A stretch of DNA of 64,000 nucleotides from Brachycybe producta (lineage: Eukaryota; Arthropoda; Diplopoda; Playtdesmida; Andrognathidae). Of the stretch, positions 33,449 to 45,584 are shown in pieces. The notes under the pieces are model-generated. The model was not told the origin of the DNA, made no database searches, and saw only the letters and a list, made by a program, of their open reading frames with translations. Each line of letters starts with the position of its first letter. Position 1 is the first letter of the stretch. The position numbers were made by a program, and so were the translations under genes. Location of the stretch: assembly GCA_036925085.1 (NCBI GenBank), contig JAUPFP010000003.1, forward strand, positions 10,810,008 through 10,874,007, given 5' to 3'.

Positions 33449-34484
33449 ATGGCGTCCTGTGAAGCGTGTGTTAGCAATGAAGTTTTTATAGAAATTATAA
33501 AAACATCAAAATGTTTACTATGTTCGAAGAACAGATTACAGGGATAATATAAAAAAGGAAAATGCCTGGATGGATATTGCATCAGCAGGAGGATTTTCAG
33601 GTTTGTTATGGTCAAAATGTATGGAAATTGGACATAAAACACCAGTGCAATTTATATAGCACATAAATATATTCAAAACTAAATTTAAATAAATTATTGA
33701 ATTAATTTTAAATTAAATTAAATTTATTGTAAATTAAATTAAATTTTAATTATAAATAGTTGATCTATATTGTCATGTCAACATCAGTATAAATAAACTA
33801 AACCATGTTTGAAAATCTCATTTAACATGTTTCTCTTCAAGTTGAACATTTAAGATTAGAACTCTTGGAAAATATACAAATAAGCTCCAAGATTACCATA
33901 CAGGGAAACTCTTTCAGCTGAGGACTGTCAACGTTGATGGCAAAATCAGCATGATTGCTACACTAAAGAAAAACGATTTAAAGCCTAGCCAAGTGGATGG
34001 TACTTGTTTGACTGCATGTCATTTTATGGTCACTGTATCCGAGGCAGACGGTATGTATGTTATTATGGATATATAATACAGACAGAGATGGAATTTTATT
34101 CAAATGTGCAGAGGCATTTCAAACATGGATGCACAAGAGCCAGCAGCTTCAGAATCATTTATGGAGCCAGATGAAGCAACCCAAACAACAAGGCATGATG
34201 TTTTAGAGGAGCCATTTTCACCGCCATTATTGGCACCTTCACGATCCCCTTCGCAAACAGCAGCTGAAGTACGATTTTTACAAAGAAAGAGAAAAGGAAA
34301 AGAGCCCGTGGATGATCAGTTCTGCAAACTTATGGATAAAGTCACATAAAAACAAGATTCTGATGATTTGTTTGGAATGTATGTTGGTAGTTGCCTAAAA
34401 CAAGTTCCGAAAGACCAATGCATGCTATGCCAAATGCAGCGGATGAATGTCCTTCATGAGTTTGTCATAAACAGATTCAAATAA
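33449..34484 (+). pseudogene. MADF-like partner gene of Harbinger element B
   Basis: Start ATG at 33449 (MASCEACVSNEVFIEIIKT). After a +1/-1 shift the first exon continues with YRDNIKKENAWMDIAS, the core of a MADF domain, and ends at a consensus donor (TTTTCAG|GTTTGT, 33600). The central part is poorly readable. The last part (34104-34484) is an acidic/proline linker followed by KRKGKEPVDDQFCKLMDKVT, a TAA, and then DLFGMYVGSCLKQVPKDQ, which resembles the BESS motif that pairs with MADF domains. MADF proteins bind DNA and in Harbinger elements help the transposase enter the nucleus and find ends. A frameshift and a stop disable it. Confidence 0.6.
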
Positions 34485-34766
34485 ATAAAAATATGTTCAA
34501 TATAAGACGTTAATTTACTAATATGAACATTTCTTTAATACATTCATTCATATGAATACATATTACATAATATACTGTGCAGTTTCTAAACGTGAGCCAT
34601 GGTTTTCGTGAGCATCTTGCCAAGAAATCGGCCCTGCAGCACTTACTACTAACTGAGAAAAGTTGCTACAGACCATTGTCTTGTAAAACCACATTTCTCC
34701 ATTCTCCAGGTTGGACATTTCCCTGCATTTCTCTATCTCAGGTTGACAGTATGGTATGTTCTTAAA

Positions 34767-35520
34767 CTAGCTGCATGTGATGTGTCTACTTTTTTTCAAA
34801 AAATTATGCAAACAACATGTTGCTTTGACAATTGCTATAGCAGTTTCTGGTTTGCAAAGAATTGGTCGTCGAAACACTCTCCAACGGCTAGCCAGAATTC
34901 CAAAGGTATTCTCTACAGTTCTTCGAGCTCTCAATAAACGATAATTGAAAATCTGCCTTTTCTTATATGTAGCAGCATCACAACCTTTTATACTTCTCCC
35001 TGGATATGAACGAAGAAAGTATTCGTTTAATGGGAAAGCTTCATCACCGACAAATACGAATTTAAGAACGGGTTTTTCAGGATTTTGCCTAGGTGTAGGT
35101 ATTGGTAATGTTCCATCACTCAGAGACATGCCAGTTTGCATCACATGCTGTAAGAAAGACAATACTAAATGATCCTTTATAATTATAGTAATCTGAGCCG
35201 GTGTTCGCCGGTGCTTGTATGATGACATGCTTTCCATCGACAGCACCAAGGCAGTTCAGAAAGTTCCATTGTTACTCGAATTATTTTGCAATGTTTTCAA
35301 ATTCAAGTTGATCAGGATGTTTCAAAAAAGCTGCCATCAAGATTTCCCAAATAGCTTCACATGTTTCACAGACAATAATACCCACTGTACAGTCACTCAT
35401 CCTGTATGCATACCCTAAACTTGTAAAGGAGTCTCCACTGGCTAAAAATCTATGTAATAAAAAAATGAAACCTTGTGTCTTATTTATCAGTGCAAATAAG
35501 CTGCATACATTAATAACCAC
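34767..35520 (-). pseudogene. PIF/Harbinger transposase of element B
   Basis: Minus-strand HARBI1-type DDE nuclease. 35520-35281: the helical block (RFLASGDSFTSLGYAYRMSD, then VCETCEAIWEILM). Near 35240, in the next frame, LGAVDGKH gives the first Asp. 35249-34767: FVFVGDEAFPLNEYFLRSYP (second Asp), RLLRARRTVENTFGILASRW (catalytic Glu) and TCCLHNFL. All three catalytic acids are legible, but two frame shifts separate them. A first exon appears at about 37433-37510 (LSQEMHLQDFRAHHNYYR, followed by GTATGT), so the transcript would need to splice a ~1.9-kb intron. The stop is just inside the element, convergent with the MADF gene. Confidence 0.87.
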
Positions 35521-35559
35521 ATAGTTATTAGTAACTTATTACCTTAAGGTGACTTATAA

Positions 35560-37430
35560 TCTTTCTGCTGAGGAAATTGACCATTTGTGTGTATTTTTAT
35601 GCTTTTGTTAGGTGTTGAAAAAAAATAAAGAAAAAAAAATACCTAACAATAATTTAAGAGAGGGGCAGAAATAGTAAAAAAGGAAAAGGAATAAAGTTAA
35701 GATGAGAAAAGAGGCAGAGCTAAAAAGAGAAATAATAAAAGAGAAGTAAAAAAGAAAAGAACAAACAAAAAATGGCGGGGAAAGTAGTAGTAAAAGAGGG
35801 TGGATAAAAGTATGAATGAATCACACCCACACACACACACTCATAGTAAACAGAGGCAAAAAAGGGAAGAGGGTGAAAAAAGTAAAAGAAGAAACCCACC
35901 CACACATAAGAGAATGATGAAGCAAGAAGAAAGTCAGAGAAAGGGGAAAACAAAAAGAAACCCACCCACACTTGTAAAAGAGTAATAAAACGTTTTGAGA
36001 AAACAGGAGGGGGAAAGAGAAAGACAAAACCCACCCACACACACTTTAGAAGGGTGAGCCCAAATTAGTATACCATGTTAAGTAAAAACCTTTTTACAAA
36101 ATTTGATGTAATTAAAGAATGAAAAGAGCTGGAAACATACATGTACTATAAAGTGTAATAGATAGATAAATGAAGTGGTTAATTCACCTGATATAACCTG
36201 TTTACCTATTGGAGTATAAAATAAGAGAAAATTAAGTTGAACAATGAAAAGGTTGAAATGTGACTCTTAAAAGAGAAGAACATATAATCTATACTTCGTA
36301 CTCACACGGTAGAAGACCACCTGTTTTACAAAAAATTATGACATCATTATAGAGAAGAATAAAAAAAAACCGATGGGAAAAAGTGTAACAAGATACTTTT
36401 TACCATACACTCTTTGATATGCAAAACAACAAAGTAATAAAAAGTTAAAGAAAAAAGTAAAGCACACATAACAGGTTCTCAATATATATTGAGGACTATA
36501 GTGAAGAAACTTATGAATGAGTATAGTAAAATGAATGAAACAATATGTGAAGTCAAACATAACCCAAAAGAGGTACTGACGAAGTAGTGAAAGAGTTGCA
36601 TGATGTTAGGGTTCTCAACACAGTAAGAGTGAAAGGGCCAAAATCGTATTTATATAGAAATACATTTAAGAGGGCCCAGAAAATCAAATAAATGAACACT
36701 GGGAATGTTAGTCATTCAAAAGAAATGTTTCTAACCAATCAGAATACTTAAAATTCATTTCTGACTAAACAAGATGTGATGAACATCTTATTCTAGAGAG
36801 AGTCCTAGATTGGAGGTTGAGAAAGAAGGACGTGTTCTATGTAGAAAATATTTGATGTTTGAGGAAGAGTTTTAACTAAGAAAATTGTAATTGTGAGAGA
36901 TTTTGAACTTAGAATATTTTTCAATTGTGAAAAGGATTTTGAATGTTAAAGTGTATTGAATCAATTAAATATTGTGTTTGTGCCTACTCTTGTTGTGACA
37001 ACTTACTAACAAGAAAAGTGCTCTGATCTTCTATTGACTACAAAACTACCCGGTACAGACCAAAGGCATCAAGCAAAGGTACTGTAAGACAAGGTATTTT
37101 ACTATTAGAGGCTAAAACACTTGATCTTTAGAACACCCATACCAATTTCCCTTAAATAAACAATAAACCCACAACTGGTTTACAATTTGAAAAACCCATT
37201 CCGTTAATAAGTCTACAGTGACTGGGAGGGTCGGACCCTAATACCCAATAGAAGCTTCACTACTGAAAGGGGAATCACAGTACAACACTGTGATAGCCGC
37301 AAAACAGCAGCATAACACTTTATTCTGCTATCTATCATGTTCAGCAATTAATCAAATACATCTGGTGTCATTCTACAACAAAGAGTTGATGATCATAAGT
37401 GTTTGCTTTTTAAGAAAAATCTAATAAACA
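35560..37430. other. low-complexity block in the Harbinger B intron
   Basis: Purine-rich DNA with repeated CCCACCCACAC motifs at about 35826-35840, 35895-35907, 35960-35970 and 36030-36045, then AT-rich sequence. It lies between the two transposase exons and is probably a later insertion or expansion, but clear terminal repeats or a target duplication were not found. Long minus-strand frames here are compositional and not genes. Confidence 0.5.
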
Positions 37431-38280
37431 TACCGATAGTAATTGTGATGTGCTCTAAAATCCTGCAGATGCATTTCCTGAGACAAATGGTGGATTATAC
37501 CATACTGAAAGTGTCTTTTATGTATTTCACGAACATACAATCAACATTTTTTCTTTTCAGAGTAATAAAAATAGGCAAGTGATAGCACTAGAGCACATGG
37601 ATTTGAGTACATGCTAGCCATTTTGTGTTTGTAGTGATGCCACTGCCAGTTGTCCCTATTATGGGGAAAACTTTATGTACTATCAGATTCCCTATCCTTT
37701 TATTCCCTGTGGGTTTCCCTATTTCTCTCCTATTCGGCAGCTGTCCATGCTGTTCAGTCATGCACTTCAAAGTATATGATGTTTTCCATTTTGGTGAACT
37801 GAATAAACTGAACAGACTGAATGGAAAGGAACAGACTGAACAGAAAGAATGAAGTATAAAGCCGCCTTTAGTACAGGCAGAACATCTCTGCTTTGACCCA
37901 TCTGAAGTTAAAAATGGGTACTTTTTGCATAACTGCCCTGTGGTGGTGAACAGACTTCCCCATAAAAGTCTGGAAGAAACTTTTTAACTTCTGAACAACT
38001 GGTTGTTTAATTTCATTTAGAAATCATAAACTATCTACAGCAATGAAATGGATCACATCATTGACAAGACTTCTTTTCTTCTGTTGATTTAGTTTGGTAT
38101 TAGCATACTGATATGCTCAATAGATTTAGTTTCTCTTCTCCTAGATCAATTTCTGCATAAGTGCAAGCATTTGATCAAATGTCATAATCAACTACATCCA
38201 TCAATTTTGGGTGCATTGAAGCTTCTCGGTATGCAATCATAGTAAACAGAAGATCAGAAAAAAATGAGAATCATTATCCC

Positions 38281-39420
38281 CACGTACGATCAATCAGGCA
38301 ATAAACTTTCCAGCCTGAAAATAGTTTTTCACTTGATGGTAAACTGTTTAAAAACTTCCAACAATCAGCTCCTTCAAATACTGGTATTTTTTGGACTTTT
38401 TGTATTAACAATCTAAATAATTTCCTCTTAGGGCCACCATTATCAAACTCATAAAACTCCCTCTGGTGTACCGACAGTATTAGTAAAGGTAACAGATTTA
38501 TTTTTTGAACAAAATGATTTGCACAACACAGCCGTCAAAGAACCCTTGAGCATATTGCACCTGTCAATCTGCATGCTTAAGTTTTTCGCCATCTCTGCTA
38601 GTAGGGTTTTCATTACTGATTTTTTTTGTTACTGGTAAACTGGTATCACCAGTCTATTTTTTTACAATGGTATTACTGGTAAATTGACCTTTCAATGCCG
38701 GTTTTTCAGTAAAAAAATTCATATTTGGATAAGAGAATTTATCAATCTTTAAGAACCACTGAGTTTGAAATTAAAATATCACGTCCAAGATACAATATAT
38801 CGTCATGTGTGTGTGTGTGCAAATTCCCAGAGAGAATATAAATAACATGGCTCAATGGTTGTAAGCAATCAATGCTGAAAAAAACACTAATAAATTTGCT
38901 TCTGACAGACTGACACACACGGCCACACGCTCGCATGTAGAAAATCACGGTATTTTTAAAATAGTGAGATGAAACGAATGCTTTATTTTGTGTTCTTTTA
39001 TGGAGTATACTGTGCACTAACAAACACTTTTATATAGTAGGATATTCTTGACTGTGGTGTGGATTAATTTACATTGTAATTCATTTGTTTTAAGAGTAGT
39101 ATTTTCTTAACATGCTTATTAAATTTTTAAGTTTATTTCAGAAATTTACCGGTATTACCAGTTTCGGTAATTCTCCATTACCAAAAACCAGTACGGCTAT
39201 AAGGTGACTGGTAATGGAAACCCTATCTGCCAATGTTTGTTTTGAATCACATTCTTGTTCATTTTGATCGAAAAGGACTGGTCTAAACTAAATCAGTTTG
39301 CTGTGAACTTTCAAACAACTGACTCAGGCAATGCAATGCAAACTCATTGTCTGATACTTTAATCCATGTTTCTTCAGATGGTATGTTTTTAAAATCTTTT
39401 CTTCTGTTAGTCAGGTCTAA
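38281..39420 (-). pseudogene. HECT-domain-like (G2E3-like) pseudogene
   Basis: On the minus strand near 38440 a frame reads EFDNGGPKRKLFRLLIQKV, then VFEGADCWKFLNSLPSSEK and AGKFIA. This matches the start of the HECT lobe in the G2E3-like proteins that are multiplied in many animal genomes (pattern GGPRREFFRLL...F.G......AGKMIA). Upstream, near 38590, are AKNLSMQIDRCNMLKG and SVTFTNTVGTPEGVL. Beyond the MITE, near 39400-39270, comes a helical segment (DFKNIPSEETWIKVSDNEF). The catalytic Cys end of HECT was not found; Harbinger B may have cut it off near 37870. Stops are frequent. No ubiquitin-ligase activity is expected. Confidence 0.55.
38602..39225. mobile_element. hAT-like MITE (624 bp) inside the HECT-like pseudogene
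   Basis: Ends are inverted: TAGGGTTTTCATTAC at 38602 and GTAATGGAAACCCTA ending at 39225. Subterminal TACTGGTAAACTGGTAT-like motifs are mirrored at both ends. Flanking 8-mers TCTGCTAG (38594-38601) and TCTGCCAA (39226-39233) agree at six of eight positions, consistent with a decayed 8-bp hAT duplication. No transposase is inside, so it would have been mobilised by another element. Confidence 0.82.
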
Positions 39421-39586
39421 ATCAGTTTCAAGAAGTACCAATACTGGTACGTTCAGTCATTTGCAAAAAGTCGGCCTTACGCTATCGGTCACGTTGCAAG
39501 AGATTCGTCTGCTATTGTTTGAGCAGACGGCTTTAGCAGACGACTTTTCCTTCCGAATAGCACAAAAGGGGCCCCTTACTGGTAGT

Positions 39587-40607
39587 GTTCCTTACACTAC
39601 AGACACTACTTGCGTATACAGGGAACGGAGAACCGGCTGTCGACTCTTCTTTCAGTGCAGCCGCTGCAAATTACCCTTCTCATTCCGTTACTAGCATTAA
39701 TTTGATACAACAGCATGTAGGAAATGAATCCACAGATGTTTATTACCATTTATTAATAGTTCGGGAGGTTTTCCACGATACAGATTAGATACATTTCCGT
39801 GATCGATCTGAGTTCTCTTTTGCTCGTTCGAATCGATATTACCTTGCTGTCCTTTTCCCAGTTCCTTTGCCCATCGTCACGAGGTCGGTTCCGTTCAGCT
39901 CATTTCTTTTGTAGAGGCAGCAGACACTTGACTCTCAGTAGGTCCTCATCATAGCCTCGTGCTAGAATCAGCCTCTATTTCCACAATCAACTTTATGACA
40001 TCCAGCAGGTGGTTGGGCATAGTCACAGGCCACACATAATTTAAAACAGAACAGCCTCTCAACTCATGAGTGCTCAACTTATATACACATACAATCCTGA
40101 TCATGTGATATATGTTGACCAATCATTTAACAATATGTAAATGAGCATAACCTCCTGGGTCACCATGTAAGTATGGGCACTCCGGGAAACATGTCAAAAT
40201 CAGTTTATTGCTATGCTCAACATTGGGCTATTTCACCGGATTAATGTGCCAATGTTGAGCTATGCAATAACCATTAAAAGAATATTAAGAGTATCGAAAG
40301 TGTGAATGAAATTGGACTTTTGCTGTCAAAAGTGCAATTCATCTTTGGAATATTTATTAAAAAGAAAATAGAAAGAAGACAGAATGATGACAGAATTATT
40401 GAGGCTGGTTGTATTTCCCAGGCTCCTCTGACCACACGCATTCGTGTTGCTTCGTTGCTATAGCAACGGCATGAACGAAACATTCTTTTCTTCTCAGAAG
40501 GGGAGGCGAAAGAGATTGGAGAGAACAGATGCAATGACGTCAAATGTATGACGTCACGCAGTGTTGTTAAGTCATGAGGACAGGGTCCTCACACACCCTC
40601 CAACTTA
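39587..40607 (-). mobile_element. LTR (~1.0 kb), minus orientation, probable 3' LTR
   Basis: On the minus strand a purine tract (AAGTTGGAGGGTG) precedes TGTGTGAGGACC at 40607. The same tract (AGTTGGAGGG) precedes the LTR at 58087. A minus-strand TATA box (GTATATAAG) is near 40082 and AATAAA near 39762, giving promoter and polyadenylation order. The LTR end at about 39587 (TGTTCCTTACAC on plus) is a guess; no target duplication was found. The associated internal region would lie to the right (41.3-42.7 kb). Confidence 0.5.
40206..40269. repeat. 21-bp imperfect hairpin within the LTR
   Basis: Arms TATTGCTATGCTCAACATTGG (40206-40226) and its inverse at 40249-40269 pair with three adjacent mismatches and a 22-nt loop. 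It lies upstream of the minus-strand TATA box and so could be a regulatory palindrome of the LTR. A second palindrome, GTTGCTATAGCAAC, is at about 40454-40467. Confidence 0.8.
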
Positions 40608-41333
40608 AAGTGAAACATGTCCTCATGCTTCGACAGACAAGTTGGCACCAAAATAAAAGAAGAGGAAAGTAGTGAAAGTTACCCTTGAGATTTGTTTACA
40701 TTCGTATCTCATGTCTCATGCCGTTAAATGTTTTATGTTAAGAAAAGAATAAAACAATTTTTTTTAACCACCCAAGCATGTCATATGAATTATTTCACAC
40801 AACATTCACCCTCATACTTTTAAACTTTTAACAACCCCCTTTTTTCTATTCACCCTACTCTATTTTCGCACCCTATCATAAATTTTTCAATCGCACTGAA
40901 CCGTTTCCTATTCACTGTAACCTTTTATCAGAAGTATTATCTTATCATATTTCCATCTCGAATGAAATCCTAAAATCATGTTTTATACCCATACTATTAT
41001 TAATGACTAATTTTTCATCTATTTTCCATTACGTTTACTAACCCAAATTGCTGCAAAGTCTGCATGCAGGCATTCAAAAAAAATTAAGGTAGAATTAAGA
41101 CGAAGACTAAATTCAATATGAAAAATATTTTCATTTTCTTTTATTAAAAAAAAACATCAAAACGGTAAGAAAAAAAACGATAAGAAATGAGAAACATGTA
41201 AAAAAAAACCAATGAAGAAAACGAGAATGAAATTAAAATTTTTTTTTTGAACGACAATCAAAAAAAAATTATTTATTAGAACGAACGTTAACGAAATGGA
41301 ATATATTCAGGCCATCTGAAATGAAACAATACG

Positions 41334-42740
41334 TTATTCTTCTTCACCCAAGTCCATGGGTGCGGCCCATCCCATCTTAAAAGGATCCTCTTCGGTCCCT
41401 CTCAAACGATTCCGCAGTTCTGTAAACGATTCCTCTGGTGAAGCAGGTGGAACACGAAGTGGGGTCCTCGTCTGCTCCCTGAAGAGGCGGAAAAACATTT
41501 CAGCTACCCGGTCTTCTCGGCTCCCTCTCCCTAACCCATAGCTGTAGTGCAATGAAGGCTCTGGGATTCTTTTTATAGCGATTAGTGATTGAATCCAGGG
41601 TTCAATTGCTACACTAAGTACTCTCCTTGTCGTCGCCTCCGGATTATAGTAAAATGTGCATTTCCCTGACGATTTCTCCACCCAAATTAAAGCCAGTTCT
41701 TCGTCGATCCGCAAACATTAAATGGTTCCTTTCCGGGGACTGAGTTGTCCAATGACGGGGAATGGCCTCGTTGAAACAATATGACCCCTCGAACTGGAAA
41801 ACATCCTTCATATTGCATCACTATGAGAGGTTGTTAACTACCAGATCCAAGGCCCTTGGATTTCGAAAAGGGTATATTTTCGGCCCATTCATCTTTGCAG
41901 CCAGCAGTTCCCTGACTTCGGGGAAAACTCGTAATATATAGACGCTGTTTCTCTAGGATAGAAATTCTCCTCTTTACATCCCATGTTCCAATGAAGCGCA
42001 AAGCTTCAGTGTCCGAAATAAGTGGCCTCTTTCGGTTCCGTGACGAGGTGTTGCGTGAAGCATGGGGCCTGAATCGCTACACATAGTGAGTTACTGGCCC
42101 CGGTGGGATTTACTAGAAACCCACGCCCAAACCTACGAGCACGTGGCCATGGAGAATCCACCAGGGTTACCTCCCGTTGCGGTAGTTTTTTTACTAGCTT
42201 CAGGGCCGCAATCTCGGCCTTTAGATCATTCAACTGTGCCTTCATTTTGACTTCCCAAGTGGGAGATACGGATGGAGTGTTTTTGGGCTAAATGCTCATT
42301 CGATCCGTCTCCGTGTTCAAAATTTCGTCAAGTTCCACCGAATCCGATGAGCTTGAATTGTTGCTAATATTCATTTTTTCGCTACCTTCAGCCATTCTTT
42401 CCAGATTAATTGAGGATACTTTCGCGTAATAATGATTTTCACTATTTTCTCCAGACTTCGTGTCAATTTTTTTCTTCGAACTTTCTTTGTTCTCGATTCT
42501 TTGAATTTTCTCGACACGTCTCGCCTCTTTAACGCCAGCGACTAATTTGGCAGTTGACAATTTAAGGAGTGCCTTCCTATCCAACTTAGGGGTCAATTTA
42601 TGATGCAACCAGGCATCTCTCCATAAATTCAAAGACAATACTTTGACCAAAAGCGGTGTCTCCCTTTGAAATTGCCGACGTTTTGTTTTATTGGCCAATT
42701 TTCTTGGCGACGTCACTTGACTCTTTTGCGATCTGGGCAC
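41334..42740 (-). pseudogene. gag-like ORF of an LTR element, unrecognised
   Basis: Minus-strand frames run in order. 42740-42288 is a basic N-terminus with KRRQFQRETPLLVKVLSL and an acidic Ser-rich end. 42245-42006 is a coiled-coil-like start (MKAQLNDLKAEIAALKLVKK). 41714-41334 contains ELALIWVEKSSGKCTFYYNP and ERNRLRG-type charged helices, with an acidic end. They look like parts of one ORF broken by two or more shifts. The basic, coiled-coil, helical layout and the LTR with polypurine tract downstream suggest gag of a non-autonomous LTR element. There is no CCHC knuckle, and I do not recognise the family. Confidence 0.4.
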
Positions 42741-43017
42741 CAGGGGGTGCTATGCTTCAGGCAGTCTGGTATGCAATACCTTTCACACTTGTGTGTGCTG
42801 CACATATGTGCAGGTGGTGTCATACAATTTTCTGTGTTTCTGTATTAGAAACTGTAGTTTCGACATAAATGTTATCATCAGTTCTAAAAATTACCAATTA
42901 TTGTAGAATGTTAAAGATGAAATCAAGCAAATTATTTTTTGCAGGTGCCTTCATCAGAGCATTGCAATATGGCAAGCATATATATATTGTCATGCAAAAA
43001 CCTACACAATACAGAAA

Positions 43018-44200
43018 TGTTGGTCGTTCTCTGGCTAGAGAGCTTTATTTTTGAGAAAAACCAACTGAGATGAAAAAACTTAAAAGGTTCGAGGTCACTG
43101 AAGACCTGTACAGTTTCAAATCAAATTGACTCAACCACAAATTTATGTTAACAAGCTTTTATTTAAATGTAGAAATGAATTTTAACATAAAGAAATATAT
43201 TATGACTGAAGGGCAAATAAACAAATGCAAATCAAAGGAAATAATAATTGATTATATTCTACTACTATGCTTACAATATGTGAAAAAGTGAGAAACTAGC
43301 TAGTTATTACTAAATAATAAAAACAAAAATTTCAAAATACATTCATATATGTGCTAGAATAGAGTATGAAATGGTACATGCAAAAAGGGTAGCTTAAGTG
43401 CTGTTTATTCAAACAAATCCTTAATACAATCAAAATAAAAAACACAATGATACACTTATATAAAAACAGCAAACCACCTACAGCATCAAATGAAGGTGAA
43501 CACTTCCAAACTAGCTCTGACTGAGTTTACTCTTGTTTCTCTTTGGAACCAACTGGCTACACGAACGTTTCCCCCATTGGGAATCAAATTCGAGTGGTGA
43601 ATTGTGAGCAGGGGTGTGTGAATGTTTGTAGTCACACACGTTGTAGTTTATTTACATTGGTGTGCATCAGCGAGTGACCAATGTGATGGTATAAACAACC
43701 AAAAGAAAAAATTTAGGTTGTATGAGTTGTTGATAGGGTTATTGATGGTTGGTTTATTGTCGTTGTAGTTATTGTGGTGAGGAGGTAGGTTCCTCTTGTT
43801 GTGGGGAGCTGGATTCTTCTCCCCCTCCAACCCTTGAACAACTGCCCTCAGTTGTTTCGGCTTGATGTTCACCGTGTCTCAAATCAGTCTTCCAAACGTA
43901 TCTCCGTGCTCCAGCTCGAGCACCGTGTCGCTGATGATTTTGGTTACTGTGTAACCATCCCTGTACGAGTAACGTAGCTTCTTGGTCTCATCAGGCACGA
44001 TGCATTGATTTCAAACGAGTACTGGGTCTCCGATTTTGTACGTGTGTGGAGTCAATACAATCATACAATCAAAATAAAAAACACAATGATACACTTACAT
44101 AAAAACAGCAAACCACCTACAGCATCAAATGAAGGTGAACACTTCCAAACTAGCTCTGACTGAGTTTACTCTTGTTTCTCTTTGGAACCAACTGGCTACA
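43018..44200 (-). mobile_element. internally deleted gypsy provirus
   Basis: Minus orientation. A complete 544-bp LTR (43018-43561, TG...CA) follows about 490 bp of internal sequence containing only the end of pol (43872-43648, MNIKPKQLRAVVQGLEGEKN). A 147-bp LTR start (44054-44200) precedes it. The junction at 44050-44062 joins GTGTGGAGTC to LTR sequence and carries the 8-bp repeat ATACAATC twice. The block 43018-44053 is almost identical to 50698-51733, so both copies are recent. No flanking target duplication was seen. The pol frame here is not a separate gene. Confidence 0.87.
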
Positions 44201-44490
44201 GTACTCCATTTAAATGGAAACTATTAGATTAGTGGTACCCTCTGAGTGTACTTAAATAAAGACAGCTCAAGCTACCTTTCTTTGAATCAGTCATGCTGAA
44301 TTCACCCTTTAGTTTTGTCACTAGGGACAAACAGATCTGCAGTACTCCAATAACATGGAAACTAGCAGAAATCTATCGTACCCTAATGCTTTTCTCAGAT
44401 AACTCAGGCTGACTATTTCAAAGCAAGTTAAACTATTGTCTCAGGAGCAACCATCAAAACTTAGCCTCAGTACTCCAATTATGGAAACTT
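44198..44490. repeat. degenerate ~130-bp tandem units
   Basis: Three units begin CAGTACTCCA(A/T)TTAAATGGAAACT-like at about 44198, 44338 and 44466. Spacing is 130-140 bp and the intervening sequence is diverged. No coding content. Confidence 0.55.
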
Positions 44491-45584
44491 GTGGTTTTAG
44501 TTTTGAGGTGCTGCTCCAAAGTACCTTTAACTGTTGTAAGTGTTCACTGTTGAGAATTCTCCAGTGAAGATGGCTTAAAAGCCAAAAAGCCTCTGTCTTT
44601 TATGTAATATTGTGGTCTTTTTTATATAAAATAGCCTTCATAGACTAACAGTGGAGAATTCTCATTGGTCACTGTGACATAACATAATTTACATAATTTT
44701 CAGATACTTTATTTAAATTGTATTAGAACCTTCATGGATTCTTCTTGTCTGGGATTTTTTTGAATAAATAGGCCTGATCTAGAGAAAATGTGGTCAATAT
44801 CTAGACAGTCTAATTATCTCTAGCCTGTCACTAGAGGGGAGGGGTGGAACAAGAGGTGACAAAATGAAATAGGAGTAAATAAAAAGGGAGTATTTAAAAA
44901 AAAGAGGATAGAGTAAAAGAGGGGACTTCTTTAAAAGTTTTGAGGAGGGGAATCAATCTTGTTAGACAACATGCCATATATAGGCTTATATTACAGATAG
45001 GCCTATTTAGGCATATGTCTCATGTTTACATAAGCAGTGTTTTAAAGAAGGGGAAGGGCACTTTATTTTTATTTTCTACATTAGTGGTAACTTGAACAAA
45101 AAAGAATATATCTTATGTGACAACAGGCTGTATGGGCCTCTTGTGTGGATAGGCCTACTTAGCCATGTGTCTAGTTTCAAACTTTTAATTGGGGAAAGAG
45201 ACAAGGTGGAAGGAAAAAAGGCAAAAGTTTTAATTCTACTCCTCAACTAGGGGAGGTCTAAACAAAATACATTGGGTGTGCTGCTGTTAACAAGGCATAA
45301 CCAGAAACCCTATTGACAGAAAAGAAGGGGCTTTTAGACTTGTAAATAAGACAATAATAATAATAAAAAAACTATTTCACAAAAATGATATAATTATAAT
45401 GTTCTAACTAATAAAGGTTTACAATCATTTATTACAATAAAAAATTACAATAAGATTGGAACTAATACAAAAATTAAAAAAATATTGATTCATGTAGAAT
45501 GAAAAAATCTTCATTCTACATGAAAAAATCTTCATTCTATATTCCTACCCACTAAATTTATCTTATATCCTTAATCTGAATCCT
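44491..45584. other. gene-free stretch
   Basis: AT-rich DNA with a few short direct repeats (GAAAAAATCTTCATTCTA twice near 45500-45540; similar TAGGCCTA..TTTAGGCATATGTCT pieces near 45000 and 45140). No recognisable coding sequence. Confidence 0.4.

Larger units (their letters stand above)
33184..37867. mobile_element. PIF/Harbinger element B, complete ends, TTA target
   Basis: Terminal inverted repeats begin AGGCGACCTTATAGTTCGTT at 33184 and, from the other end, AGGCGGCTTTATACTTCATT at 37867; both continue into TCTGTTCAGTCTGTTC. The 3-bp duplication TTA flanks them (33181-33183, 37868-37870), as expected for Harbinger transposases. Inside are a plus-strand MADF-like gene and a minus-strand DDE transposase, convergent. 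The element is 4684 bp, longer than usual, because about 1.9 kb of low-complexity DNA lies in the transposase intron. Confidence 0.92.

Noticed and set aside
35720..36042. Long minus-strand frames rich in Phe, Trp, Gly and Pro
   Set aside because: They are translations of the purine-rich low-complexity block with CCCACCCACA motifs and have no domain character.
43648..43872. Separate 74-codon gene
   Set aside because: Identical to the end of pol at 51328-51552. It is part of the deleted provirus, not an independent gene.
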